From: Pseudoalteromonas sp. MM1
Lineage (GTDB): Bacteria; Pseudomonadota; Gammaproteobacteria; Enterobacterales; Alteromonadaceae
Direction of reading: 5' to 3'
Assembly: GCF_030296835.1 (NCBI RefSeq)
Contig: NZ_AP027923.1
Location: forward strand, 496,001 to 560,000
Length of the DNA: 64,000 bases
The translations under genes and the position numbers were made by a program. Of this stretch, positions 16,025-24,229 are shown in pieces. The number at the start of each line of letters is the position of its first letter. Positions within the stretch are counted from its first letter, which is position 1. The notes beneath the pieces were generated by a model. It was not told the origin of the DNA. It worked only from the letters and a program-made list of their open reading frames with translations, and did not search any database.

Positions 16025-17277
16025 AAAAAATAGCAATAATAGGTTCTGGCGTATCGGGTTTAACCTGTGCTCATTTACTGCATAAACATTACGATATTAC
16101 CGTATTTGAAAAAAACGATTATATTGGTGGTCATACCGCGACAGTAGAGATATCTGATGCTGGAGTTAAACGCGCAATAGACACGGGCTTTATAGTATTT
16201 AATGATCGCACTTACCCGTATTTTGAAAAACTACTCGCGCGCATTGGCGTAGATAGACAAGAAACACAAATGAGCTTTAGCGTTCATAATCAAGCAAGCG
16301 GTTTTGAGTACAACGGACATACCTTCACCAGTTTATTCGCCCAAAAAAGAAATATATTTAGGCCTAAGTTTTGGCGCTTGTTAAGCGATATTGTTAAGTT
16401 TAATAAATTATGTAAAGCAATGCACAGCGAGCAAAACTACCCGAAAGATCAAACGCTGGGTCAGTTATTAGATACGCACGGCTTTAATGATTTTTTTAAA
16501 TACCATTATATTTTACCTATGGGGGCGGCTATCTGGTCAACTAGCATCAAAGAGATGCAAAATGTAGGGGTTGAGTTTTTTGTAAACTTTTTTTACAACC
16601 ATGGCTTACTTGATATTACAAATAGGCCGCAGTGGTATGTAATTCCTGGTGGGTCTAAGCAATACATTAAGCCGCTTATTAAAGGTTTTGCGGATCGGAT
16701 AAAACTAAACACCGATATAGAGACGGTTACTCGTGTAGATAATAAAGTAATTATTACCCTTGAAAATGGCGAGCACGCAGAATTTGATAAAGTGGTATTT
16801 GCGTGCCACTCAGATCAAGCCCTTGCGTTACTGGGCGATGCTACTGAGCAAGAGCAGGCTGTATTAGGTGCAATTCCCTATACCGAAAATTCGGTGGTAC
16901 TGCATACTGATACCCGTTTACTGCCAGATAGAAAAGCCGCTTGGGCAAGTTGGAACTACCTTCTAAACGAAAATACCGATAAAGCAGCGGTTGTTACATA
17001 CCAAATGAATATACTGCAAGGTATTGACTCAGATACTCAATTTTGTGTAACCCTTAATCACTTAGAAGGGATTAACAAAGCAAATATATTACGCGAGTTT
17101 ACTTATCATCACCCTGTTTTTAACGAATCATCCATTGCCGCACAAAAACTAAAGCACACTGTTGATGGCCAAAATAATAGCTATTTTTGTGGTGCTTATT
17201 GGTATAACGGTTTTCATGAAGATGGTGTTCGCAGTGGAGTAGATGTGGCTAAACAGTTAGGTGTTGAATTTGAATAG
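16021..17277 (+). CDS. FAD-dependent amine-oxidase-like oxidoreductase
   Basis: About 418 aa. I chose the TTG at 16021, which overlaps the SDR stop as TTGA and has AAGGA 8 bases upstream. It gives the usual family start KKIAIIGSGVSGLTCAHLLH, a dinucleotide-binding motif. The TTG at 15991 is an alternative. Downstream are EKNDYIGGHTATVEI and the C-terminal FAD contact FCGAYWYNGFHEDGVRSG. Homologues form a conserved unit with DUF1365 and CFA synthase, as here, and are thought to act on membrane fatty acids. The exact reaction is not established. Confidence 0.9.
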   Translation: MKKIAIIGSGVSGLTCAHLLHKHYDITVFEKNDYIGGHTATVEISDAGVKRAIDTGFIVFNDRTYPYFEKLLARIGVDRQETQMSFSVHNQASGFEYNGHTFTSLFAQKRNIFRPKFWRLLSDIVKFNKLCKAMHSEQNYPKDQTLGQLLDTHGFNDFFKYHYILPMGAAIWSTSIKEMQNVGVEFFVNFFYNHGLLDITNRPQWYVIPGGSKQYIKPLIKGFADRIKLNTDIETVTRVDNKVIITLENGEHAEFDKVVFACHSDQALALLGDATEQEQAVLGAIPYTENSVVLHTDTRLLPDRKAAWASWNYLLNENTDKAAVVTYQMNILQGIDSDTQFCVTLNHLEGINKANILREFTYHHPVFNESSIAAQKLKHTVDGQNNSYFCGAYWYNGFHEDGVRSGVDVAKQLGVEFE

Positions 17278-18007
17278 CGCTGTATACTTAGGCGATGTAA
17301 GGCATCGGCGCTTTGCTGTAAAAAACCATCAGTTTAAATACCCACTGTATATGATGTGGGTAGATTTAAAAAATCCGTTATTGCTTAATAATATCCACCC
17401 TATGTTAGGTACTTTTGGTTTTAAAGCACTGCGTTTTAATCAAGCTGATTATTTAAATACACTGTCAAATTCAGAGCCATTAAGCATTTTTGAACGTGCA
17501 CAGTGCCAAATAGAAAAACTAGGTGTTAAAGAGACGTTTACGCATATTTATATGCTTGGTCAACTTAGGTGCATGGGAATTTATTTTAGCCCTGTAAATT
17601 TTTACTTTTACGGTAATAGCACCGATAACTTTAACTATATGGTGGCCGAGGTAAGCAATACGCCTTGGAATGAGCGCCATTATTATTTGGTGCCCTTACA
17701 AAAAAAAGTGAACTTTAAAAAGGCTTTCTCCGTATCACCTTTTATGAATTTAGATATGGACTACCATTGGCAGGTACAACACACTGTCGATAACACATTA
17801 ATTCATATAGAAAATAAACGTGGGGATGAGTTGTTATTTGACGCTTCTTTACGGTTAAAGCGAAGTCAGTTAACTAGGCAAGAAGTTAATAAATTATTAA
17901 AAAAATTTCCTGCGATGACTTTGTCCATTTTCAAAGGTATTTATGTGCAAGCATTTAAGCTGTTTATTAAAAGGGTTCCTTTTTTAGGTCATTCAGGAAA
18001 ACCTTAG
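17270..18007 (+). CDS. DUF1365 family protein
   Basis: About 245 aa from the TTG at 17270, chosen because AGGTG lies 7 bases before it. A GTG at 17261 is an alternative. Family motifs are YLGDVRHRRFAVKNHQFKYP, MGIYFSPVNFYFYG, VAEVSNTPWNERHYY and KAFSVSPFMNLDMDYHW. It is invariably found with the FAD oxidoreductase and CFA-type methyltransferase, so a shared lipid-modification pathway is likely. It overlaps the preceding gene's stop by a few bases. Molecular function unknown. Confidence 0.88.
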   Translation: MNSAVYLGDVRHRRFAVKNHQFKYPLYMMWVDLKNPLLLNNIHPMLGTFGFKALRFNQADYLNTLSNSEPLSIFERAQCQIEKLGVKETFTHIYMLGQLRCMGIYFSPVNFYFYGNSTDNFNYMVAEVSNTPWNERHYYLVPLQKKVNFKKAFSVSPFMNLDMDYHWQVQHTVDNTLIHIENKRGDELLFDASLRLKRSQLTRQEVNKLLKKFPAMTLSIFKGIYVQAFKLFIKRVPFLGHSGKP

Positions 18008-18060
18008 TATAGTTAAACAAGCCTTGTTGCAGGTAGCGATACAATTATAAAGGGTTTAAG

Positions 18061-19323
18061 ATGGAAAAAGTCTCAAGTATAAATTGCCAAGAGCAAACAG
18101 GTTGGTTTACAAACTTATATAAAAAGCTAGTCACCAAAGCCTTTGCAAGTATTGAAACAGGCCAAATAGTGTTAGTTGAGAACAGTTGCTCAGCAGTATT
18201 TGGTCAACAACATTCAGACTTAAAAACCACTATTACCGTTAACGACACCGCCATGTATAAAGCATTTGCGCTATCTGGCAGTGTGGGGGCGGGTGAGTCT
18301 TACATTCTTGGGCAATGGTCGTGTGATAACTTGACCAAACTAATCGAAATTTTTGCTATAAACCAAAAACAACTAGATGCGTTTGAAAAAAAATTCTCGT
18401 TTTTTAGTGGCTTAGCTCACCGGTTCAACCATCTCAAAAACAGCAACTCAGAATCTGGTTCGAAAAAGAATATTGTTGCACACTACGATTTAGGTAACGA
18501 TTTATACGAGTCATTTTTAAGTGATGAAATGCTTTATTCTTGCGCTGTTTATCCTGAAAAAGACGCCTCACTTGAGGACGCTCAGCAAAATAAGCTAAAA
18601 CAAATTTGTGAGCAGGTAGAGATAAACGAAGGGGATTCAGTTATTGAAATTGGCACAGGCTGGGGGGCGTTTGCTATTTACGCAGCCACACATTACAACT
18701 GCCATGTAACCACAACAACGATTTCTGATGAACAATATGCCTATGTTGCAAACAAGGTTAAACAGCTAGGGCTTGAAAATAATATAACTTTGCTCAAGCT
18801 CGATTATCGTTTATTAGAAGGTCAATACGACAAGCTCGTATCAATAGAGATGATAGAAGCAGTAGGGCATGAATATCTACCAAGCTTCTTTAAGCAATGT
18901 AATAGCTTGCTTAAAGAAGACGGTGCAATGCTTATTCAAGCAATTACTATTGGCGATCAACGTTATCAACATTATTTAAAAAACTCTGACTTTATTCAGC
19001 AGTATATTTTCCCCGGTGGTTGTTTGCCTTCAATTAATGAGATGAGCGAGCAAATTAAAAACAATACCGATATGGTTATTCATACTGTAAACGACATAGG
19101 TGCGCATTATGCTAGAACACTAGCCGATTGGCGCACACGCTTTATCGATAACTGGCACACCTTAGACAGTGACAAGTTTGATGAGCGTTTTTACAGGTTA
19201 TGGTTATTTTACTTTGCTTACTGTGAAGGTGCTTTTAGAACGCGAGCAACTAGTACTGTTCATTTAACGGCTCGTAAACCACGTTTTACTAGTCAAAATG
19301 ACGAAATTGCCCTTAATTATTAA
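18061..19323 (+). CDS. cfa: Cyclopropane-fatty-acyl-phospholipid synthase
   Basis: 420 aa. After an N-terminal lipid-binding domain, the segment KKNIVAHYDLGNDLYESFLS precedes MLYSCAVYPE. The SAM site is VIEIGTGWGAFAIYA, and SIEMIEAVGHEYLPSFFKQC plus QYIFPGGCLPSINE complete the family pattern. It methylates double bonds of membrane phospholipid acyl chains using S-adenosylmethionine. In the photo-oxidative sigma regulons of other bacteria a cfa-like gene is a core target, and the placement here agrees. It is separated from DUF1365 by 53 bases and overlaps the next gene by 26. Confidence 0.95.
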   Translation: MEKVSSINCQEQTGWFTNLYKKLVTKAFASIETGQIVLVENSCSAVFGQQHSDLKTTITVNDTAMYKAFALSGSVGAGESYILGQWSCDNLTKLIEIFAINQKQLDAFEKKFSFFSGLAHRFNHLKNSNSESGSKKNIVAHYDLGNDLYESFLSDEMLYSCAVYPEKDASLEDAQQNKLKQICEQVEINEGDSVIEIGTGWGAFAIYAATHYNCHVTTTTISDEQYAYVANKVKQLGLENNITLLKLDYRLLEGQYDKLVSIEMIEAVGHEYLPSFFKQCNSLLKEDGAMLIQAITIGDQRYQHYLKNSDFIQQYIFPGGCLPSINEMSEQIKNNTDMVIHTVNDIGAHYARTLADWRTRFIDNWHTLDSDKFDERFYRLWLFYFAYCEGAFRTRATSTVHLTARKPRFTSQNDEIALNY

Positions 19324-19810
19324 TTTTGTGCTTTTTCAAACAGTGTGGTTTCTATCACTGTTTTTAGAAGCTCAATCTGTTTTATACACATCAATTATTG
19401 TTGTGCTTATGTTTGTTTTATCAAAGCAGCATAAGCTCGATGGGCTGCTATTAGCCAAAGCTTTACCTATTGCGCTGTTATGTGAATACCTTGCTGTGCA
19501 GCTAAACCTTCTGGAGTTTAAAGTATCACCTTTCCCGCTTTGGTTAGCCTTGCTATGGGCTGCATTATTGCTTTGCTTAAACACATCAATGGCGTTTATT
19601 ACTAACCTCAAACTTTGGCAAGCCTATTTAGTGTGCTTAGCCTTTGCGCCAATTAGTTATTATTCAGGTGCTCAATTTGGCGTGCTTAGTATTTATTCAC
19701 CTGTCTGGGCATTTTGGCTTCTGTACGGCTCACTTTGGGCTGCAGCCTTTACATTAATTCTTATTATTAACCAAAAAATTAAAGCGCTTTTAAATTTTAG
19801 CAAGCAATAA
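19298..19810 (+). CDS. DUF2878 membrane protein
   Basis: 170 aa, almost wholly hydrophobic with about five membrane segments. The start MTKLPLIINFVLFQTVWFLS and the pattern of Trp-rich helices fit DUF2878, a family found in the same operons as CFA synthase and chalcone-isomerase-like proteins. It overlaps the cfa stop by 26 bases, so it is translationally linked. Inner membrane; function unknown. Confidence 0.78.
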   Translation: MTKLPLIINFVLFQTVWFLSLFLEAQSVLYTSIIVVLMFVLSKQHKLDGLLLAKALPIALLCEYLAVQLNLLEFKVSPFPLWLALLWAALLLCLNTSMAFITNLKLWQAYLVCLAFAPISYYSGAQFGVLSIYSPVWAFWLLYGSLWAAAFTLILIINQKIKALLNFSKQ

Positions 19811-19821
19811 CAGGAGCTTGT

Positions 19822-20334
19822 ATGAATATTACCGCAAAAATATGTGCAGTAACGGCCACAATGATTATGGCTACTTTTTTTACCCCGTTGAGTTTTAGTG
19901 AAGAGCAGACTGACTTTAAAAAAGTGGGCGAGGCGCGCATGGAATATTTATTTTGGGATGTTTACGATGCAACCTTATACACCCGCTCAGGAAGTTATAA
20001 ACAACAGGATCACCCAGTAAAATTTAAGCTCACCTATTTACGAGATTTTGCAGCAAAAGACATTGTTAAAGCCACTGAAGAGCAATGGCAACATTTAGGT
20101 AAAAGTGATTTATCAGCTAAGTATGCTGATAAATTGCTCGCTCTTTGGCCAGACATTAAAAAAGGCGAGTCGTTAAGCTTACAAACGTCACCAAGCGGTC
20201 AGACTACTTTTTATCATAATGAAAAAAAGTTAGGTGAAATTACAGACTCACAATTTGCCAACCAGTTTTTAGCTATTTGGCTAAGCCCAAACACCTCAGA
20301 GCCAGCACTTAGAAAACAGTTATTAGGGAATTAA
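19822..20334 (+). CDS. Chalcone isomerase-like periplasmic protein
   Basis: 170 aa with a signal peptide (cleavage near TPLSFS, residue 26). The mature protein follows the bacterial chalcone-isomerase-like pattern: KVGEARMEYLFWDVYDATLY at the front and QFANQFLAIWLSPNTSEPAL at the end. Bacterial members have the fold but lack proven isomerase activity and may bind fatty acids. CAGGAGC precedes the ATG. It lies between the DUF2878 and DUF3833 genes in the sigma-ChrR operon. Confidence 0.85.
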   Translation: MNITAKICAVTATMIMATFFTPLSFSEEQTDFKKVGEARMEYLFWDVYDATLYTRSGSYKQQDHPVKFKLTYLRDFAAKDIVKATEEQWQHLGKSDLSAKYADKLLALWPDIKKGESLSLQTSPSGQTTFYHNEKKLGEITDSQFANQFLAIWLSPNTSEPALRKQLLGN

Positions 20335-20335
20335 C

Positions 20336-20875
20336 ATGCGAAATATAAATAAATTTAAACAGCTATGTATTTTAATGGTCGCATTATTTTTAGTGAGCTG
20401 CTCCGCGCCAAAAGTAGATCACTACAATAGCAGCAACCCAGAATTTGATTTTAAAGCGTTTTTTAGCGGCGATTTGAAAGCATACGGCGTTGTGCAAGAT
20501 TATAAAGGCGAACTGACACGTAAACTTGTTGTCACTATGAATGCGCGCTGGGAAGGTCACGAGGGCGTTATAGAGGAAGACTTTGTGTATGATGATGGTG
20601 AAACACAAAAGCGTATTTGGTATGTCACGCTTAATGACGATAATAGCTTAGTGGGACGTGCTGATGATGTGCTTGGCATAGCAACCGGTAAAAGCGCAGG
20701 CAGTGTGTTTCATTGGAACTACAATGTGGCCTTACCCTATGACGGCAGTACGCTTGAGGTTAATTTTGATGATTGGATGTACCTGGTTACACAATCGCGC
20801 TTGATAAACCGAACGTCTATTGTTAAGTTTGGTGTCGAGGTTGGGGAAGTGACCTTAGTTATCGAAAAAATATAG
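20336..20875 (+). CDS. DUF3833 family lipoprotein
   Basis: 179 aa. The leader ends in the lipobox LVSC (Cys22), so it is a membrane-anchored lipoprotein. The mature part has FDFKAFFSGDLKAYGVVQDY and WNYNVALPYDGSTLEVNFDD, typical of DUF3833, a beta-rich family. Homologues close this kind of operon in related marine bacteria. It starts one base after the chalcone-isomerase-like gene. Function unknown; a role at the membrane under oxidative stress is inferred from context. Confidence 0.85.
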   Translation: MRNINKFKQLCILMVALFLVSCSAPKVDHYNSSNPEFDFKAFFSGDLKAYGVVQDYKGELTRKLVVTMNARWEGHEGVIEEDFVYDDGETQKRIWYVTLNDDNSLVGRADDVLGIATGKSAGSVFHWNYNVALPYDGSTLEVNFDDWMYLVTQSRLINRTSIVKFGVEVGEVTLVIEKI

Positions 20876-21081
20876 AGCAGTGTGTTATTTAAAGTGTGCC
20901 TTTTGTGTACTTAAATTAAGTTTTAGTTAACCCAACACGCTGTATTTTACCGAGAATTATTAAAATTTTACGCATTTTCGAAGTATTTAAGCAAAAAATG
21001 CAATTTGCTGTTGCTAACTCTTTAAAAATGCATAAAGATAGGTTTTGCGAAGGCAAAATAATAACGAATAGGAATCTAACA

Positions 21082-21357
21082 ATGAATAAAGCTCAATTAG
21101 TTGAAAAAATCGCTACTGATGCAGAAATCTCTAAAGCCGCTGCTACACGTGCACTTGACGCGTTTACTGGCGCTGTAACTTCTTCTTTAAAAGAAGGTAA
21201 TTCAGTTGCATTAGTAGGTTTTGGTACTTTCTCAGTTAAAGAACGTGCAGCACGTACTGGCCGTAACCCACAAACGGGTGCTGAGATCCAAATCGCAGCG
21301 GCAACTATCCCAAGCTTTAAAGCAGGTAAAGGTCTTAAAGACCAAGTAAACCCTTAA
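21082..21357 (+). CDS. hupB: Nucleoid-associated protein HU (beta-type)
   Basis: 91 aa from the ATG at 21082. Upstream in-frame codons are not HU-like, and AGGA sits before this ATG. It begins [20 protein letters not shown] and carries the beta-arm signature [20 protein letters not shown]. The sequence is closer to E. coli HU-beta ([12 protein letters not shown]) than to HU-alpha. HU bends and compacts DNA as a dimer. It has its own upstream region of about 200 bases and is followed by a strong terminator, so it is a single-gene unit. Confidence 0.93.
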   Translation: MNKAQLVEKIATDAEISKAAATRALDAFTGAVTSSLKEGNSVALVGFGTFSVKERAARTGRNPQTGAEIQIAAATIPSFKAGKGLKDQVNP

Positions 21358-21382
21358 TTGGCGCTTTACAGAATTTTTTAAA

Positions 21383-21408
21383 AAAGAGCTATTTAGCTCT
21401 TTTTTTTT
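21383..21408 (+). terminator. Intrinsic terminator of the HU gene
   Basis: AAAGAGCT, a short loop (ATTT) and AGCTCTTT followed by a run of T form a classical Rho-independent terminator 25 bases after the HU stop. Confidence 0.9.
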
Positions 21409-21503
21409 GCCTACATTAAAGTAGTGAGCTTAACTTGGTTAAGTTTATTTCCACATGCCTAATTAGGTCTTTATGCAAAGGAATATAAAGCAGGGCTTAA
21501 CAC

Positions 21504-21537
21504 AAAAAATCCCTGCTAATTGCTTAGCAGGGATTTA
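21504..21537 (-). terminator. Intrinsic terminator of ilvIH
   Basis: On the minus strand AAATCCCTGCTAA and its complement TTAGCAGGGATTT pair around a short loop and end in a T-run. It lies just past the ilvH stop codon. Confidence 0.9.
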
Positions 21538-21563
21538 ATATAAAACGCTTAAGCTTTAATTAA

Positions 21564-22061
21564 TTACGCTTTTAATGCTTTGTCACCACGGCCAATACCC
21601 ACAGCACCAGAGCGCACCACTTCAATAATGTCGGTTTCATGGCGTAGGGTGTCTAAAAACGATTCTATTTTGTCTGTGCTGCTTACCAGTTGTAAACTGT
21701 AGCTTTGGCGACCCATATCTAAAATAGCACCTTGGAACACATCTACAACGCGTGTAACCGCTGCACGTGTGGTTTCGTCTTGGGCAAATACTTTAACAAG
21801 TAATAATTCACGTTCGATGTGACTCATTTCGGTCAAATCAATAATTTTAAGTACATCAACTAATTTATTAACTTGTTTAGTAATTTGCTCAACGATTCTA
21901 TCATCACCCATAGTGGTAATGGTGATACGTGACAGTGACTCATCATCAGTAGTGCCCACTGTTAAGCTATCTATATTGTAGGCGCGCTGTGAAAAAAGCC
22001 CGACAATGCGAGATAAGGCTCCCGGTTCGTTTTCTAATAAAATAGATAATATACGACGCAT
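21564..22061 (-). CDS. ilvH: Acetolactate synthase small (regulatory) subunit
   Basis: 165 aa, the size of IlvH. The ACT domain begins [20 protein letters not shown], followed by the IDSLTVG segment that binds valine in feedback inhibition. The C-terminal half matches the ALS small-subunit domain. Its start overlaps the ilvI stop by one base (TAATG), ensuring coupled translation. With IlvI it makes the first common step of valine, leucine and isoleucine synthesis. Confidence 0.96.
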   Translation of the reverse strand: MRRILSILLENEPGALSRIVGLFSQRAYNIDSLTVGTTDDESLSRITITTMGDDRIVEQITKQVNKLVDVLKIIDLTEMSHIERELLLVKVFAQDETTRAAVTRVVDVFQGAILDMGRQSYSLQLVSSTDKIESFLDTLRHETDIIEVVRSGAVGIGRGDKALKA

Positions 22062-23785
22062 TATGCTTTTACTCCTTTACGTAACCACATCTCATCAATG
22101 CCACCTAGTTTAATTTGCATTGGGTATACATGTTCTTTTTCATCAACGTTAATATCTAAAAATACTAAACGGTCGTTAATGCTCATGGCTTTATCTATAG
22201 CAGGTTGTAGCTCATCTAACGTATCTACCTTTATGCCAACATGGCCATAGCTTTCAACTAGTTTTACAAAGTCAGGTAATGAGTCCATATAAGATGATGA
22301 ATGGCGACCGCCGTAAATCATATCTTGCCATTGGCGTACCATGCCTAATGAGCGGTTATTTAGCGAAACCACTTTTACAGCCAAGTTGTACTGTAAGCAT
22401 GTAGATAGCTCTTGAATATTCATTTGAATAGAGCCATCGCCGGTTACACACACTGACTCTTTATCAGGAAAGGCAAGCTTAACACCCATAGCAGCTGGTA
22501 AGCCAAAGCCCATGGTGCCTAAACCGCCAGAATTAATCCACTGACGAGGGTTTTTAAATGGATAATACTGCGCTGCAAACATTTGGTGTTGCCCTACATC
22601 TGAGCTTACATACGCGTCGCCATTGGTCGCTTTATACACTGCTTCTATAACCGCTTGAGGCTTAATTTTATCGCCATCGGTGTTGTAGCTTAGGCACTTT
22701 TGTTCGCGCCAGCTAATAATTTGTCGCCACCAATCTTCTTGTGCACTGCGATCAATTTGAATACTGCTTTTATCTATGCCGGCTTGCAGTTGCTCCATCA
22801 CAGTGGCTAAACAGCCCACAACTGGAATGTGTGCTTTAATTGTTTTAGAAATAGAGGTTGGATCTACATCTACGTGAACGATGGTTGCATTAGGACAAAA
22901 CTTTTTAACATTATTGGTTACACGATCATCAAAACGCGCTCCGAGTGCTAAAATTACATCGGCATTTGCCATAGCTTTATTAGCTTCTAGCGTACCGTGC
23001 ATGCCCAGCATACCCACGTAATTTGGGTGAATACCTGAAATACCGCCTAAGCCCATCAATGTATTAGTGATAGGTGCATTTAGCGATTCAACTAAGCGAG
23101 TTAATTGCTCTGAGGTGTTAGATAAAATAATACCGCCGCCTGAGTATATAACCAGTTTTTTAGCTTCTAAAATAGCACTAACCGCTTTGCGAATTTGTTT
23201 AGAGTGGCCTTTTGTATTTGGGCTGTAGGTTCTAAGCTCTGTTGTTTTAGGAAAGTTGTACTCAAACTTAATTGCTGGGTTAAGCATATCTTTTGGTAGC
23301 TCAACAACAACGGGGCCTGGGCGGCCAGTACTGGCAATGTAAAACGCTTTTGCCAAAATAGCCGGAATTTCTTCAGCGCTTCTGCAGTTAAAGCTATGCT
23401 TTACAACCGGGCGAGAACAACCAACAATGTCAGTTTCTTGGAATGCATCATCACCAATTAAGCTAGTAGGTACTTGCCCCGATAATACTACCATTGGAAT
23501 TGAGTCCATATAAGCGGTAGCAATACCTGTAATACAGTTAGTTGCGCCAGGGCCTGAGGTAGCAAGTACAACACCAACTTCGCCAGTGGCACGGGCATAA
23601 CCGTCAGCCATATGGGTTGCGGCTTGTTCGTGACGTACTAAAATATGTTCAATGTCTTCTTGTTGAAAAAGTGCATCGTATAAATCTAAAACCGAGCCAC
23701 CAGGGTAGCCAAAAATATACTTAACCTTTAACTCTTTTAATGCCCGAACAACTAGTTCAGAACCATTATACTCTTGTTTGCTCAT
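22061..23785 (-). CDS. ilvI: Acetolactate synthase large (catalytic) subunit
   Basis: About 574 aa. The start at 23785 is preferred over 23791, since AGAGGA lies 6 bases upstream. Features include [17 protein letters not shown] with the nearby catalytic Glu region ([16 protein letters not shown]), the FAD-linked middle domain, and the TPP motif [14 protein letters not shown] ending in NN. It condenses pyruvate with pyruvate or 2-ketobutyrate. Transcription is preceded by a leader peptide rich in Leu, Ile and Val and by an attenuator, so expression should follow branched-chain aminoacyl-tRNA supply. Confidence 0.97.
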   Translation of the reverse strand: MSKQEYNGSELVVRALKELKVKYIFGYPGGSVLDLYDALFQQEDIEHILVRHEQAATHMADGYARATGEVGVVLATSGPGATNCITGIATAYMDSIPMVVLSGQVPTSLIGDDAFQETDIVGCSRPVVKHSFNCRSAEEIPAILAKAFYIASTGRPGPVVVELPKDMLNPAIKFEYNFPKTTELRTYSPNTKGHSKQIRKAVSAILEAKKLVIYSGGGIILSNTSEQLTRLVESLNAPITNTLMGLGGISGIHPNYVGMLGMHGTLEANKAMANADVILALGARFDDRVTNNVKKFCPNATIVHVDVDPTSISKTIKAHIPVVGCLATVMEQLQAGIDKSSIQIDRSAQEDWWRQIISWREQKCLSYNTDGDKIKPQAVIEAVYKATNGDAYVSSDVGQHQMFAAQYYPFKNPRQWINSGGLGTMGFGLPAAMGVKLAFPDKESVCVTGDGSIQMNIQELSTCLQYNLAVKVVSLNNRSLGMVRQWQDMIYGGRHSSSYMDSLPDFVKLVESYGHVGIKVDTLDELQPAIDKAMSINDRLVFLDINVDEKEHVYPMQIKLGGIDEMWLRKGVKA

Positions 23786-23813
23786 CCTCATTCCTCTGTG
23801 CGCTGTTTATGCA

Positions 23814-23845
23814 TAAAAAAACCCCCGCGTAGTGCGAGGGTTTTT
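23814..23845 (-). terminator. Attenuator terminator in the ilvIH leader
   Basis: On the minus strand ACCCTCGC and GCGGGGGT pair (8 bp with one G-T) around ACTAC, followed by seven T residues. It lies between the leader peptide stop (23864) and ilvI, the position of a transcription attenuator. Confidence 0.9.
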
Positions 23846-23863
23846 AAAAAGCAATTTCACTTT

Positions 23864-23935
23864 TTAATACATCCCCGCTGGGCTTATCACTAAGACCACT
23901 ACGAGTACGATTAAAAGGTGAAGTTGTTTTTTCAT
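23864..23935 (-). CDS. ilvIH leader peptide (branched-chain attenuation)
   Basis: A 23-residue frame from the ATG at 23935 to the stop at 23864-23866. It begins MKKQLHLLIVLVVVLVI and ends SPAGMY. Fourteen of the residues from 5 to 17 are hydrophobic Leu, Ile or Val in an almost unbroken run, as in the IlvL/IvbL leaders. The attenuator hairpin lies 20-50 bases further on. Stalling of the leader ribosome when Leu, Ile or Val tRNAs are uncharged would favour readthrough into ilvI. Mechanism is established for enterobacterial ilv operons and inferred here. Confidence 0.88.
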   Translation of the reverse strand: MKKQLHLLIVLVVVLVISPAGMY

Positions 23936-24229
23936 AATTGTCACTTTATAAAAAGCAAAATGCTGCTTTAGATTAAAAATTCTATATGGGGTTATTTTTA
24001 AGGGTTTTACGTGCTTATGTCAACCTTGAAAGAGCTGTTTTGGATTAAAATTTCAAATTAATTTATTTTAATACTAAAAAATTGCACGCTATTTGTAGTT
24101 ATATAAAAAATATGAAGAAATTATGCTAATTTTACCGAGTAATCATAATGGGTAAATAGGTGATTTGAGCACTGTGCTCCATGCATATATTAGGTATGAT
24201 AGAGCAATAATTTATCTGGGGAAGATACA

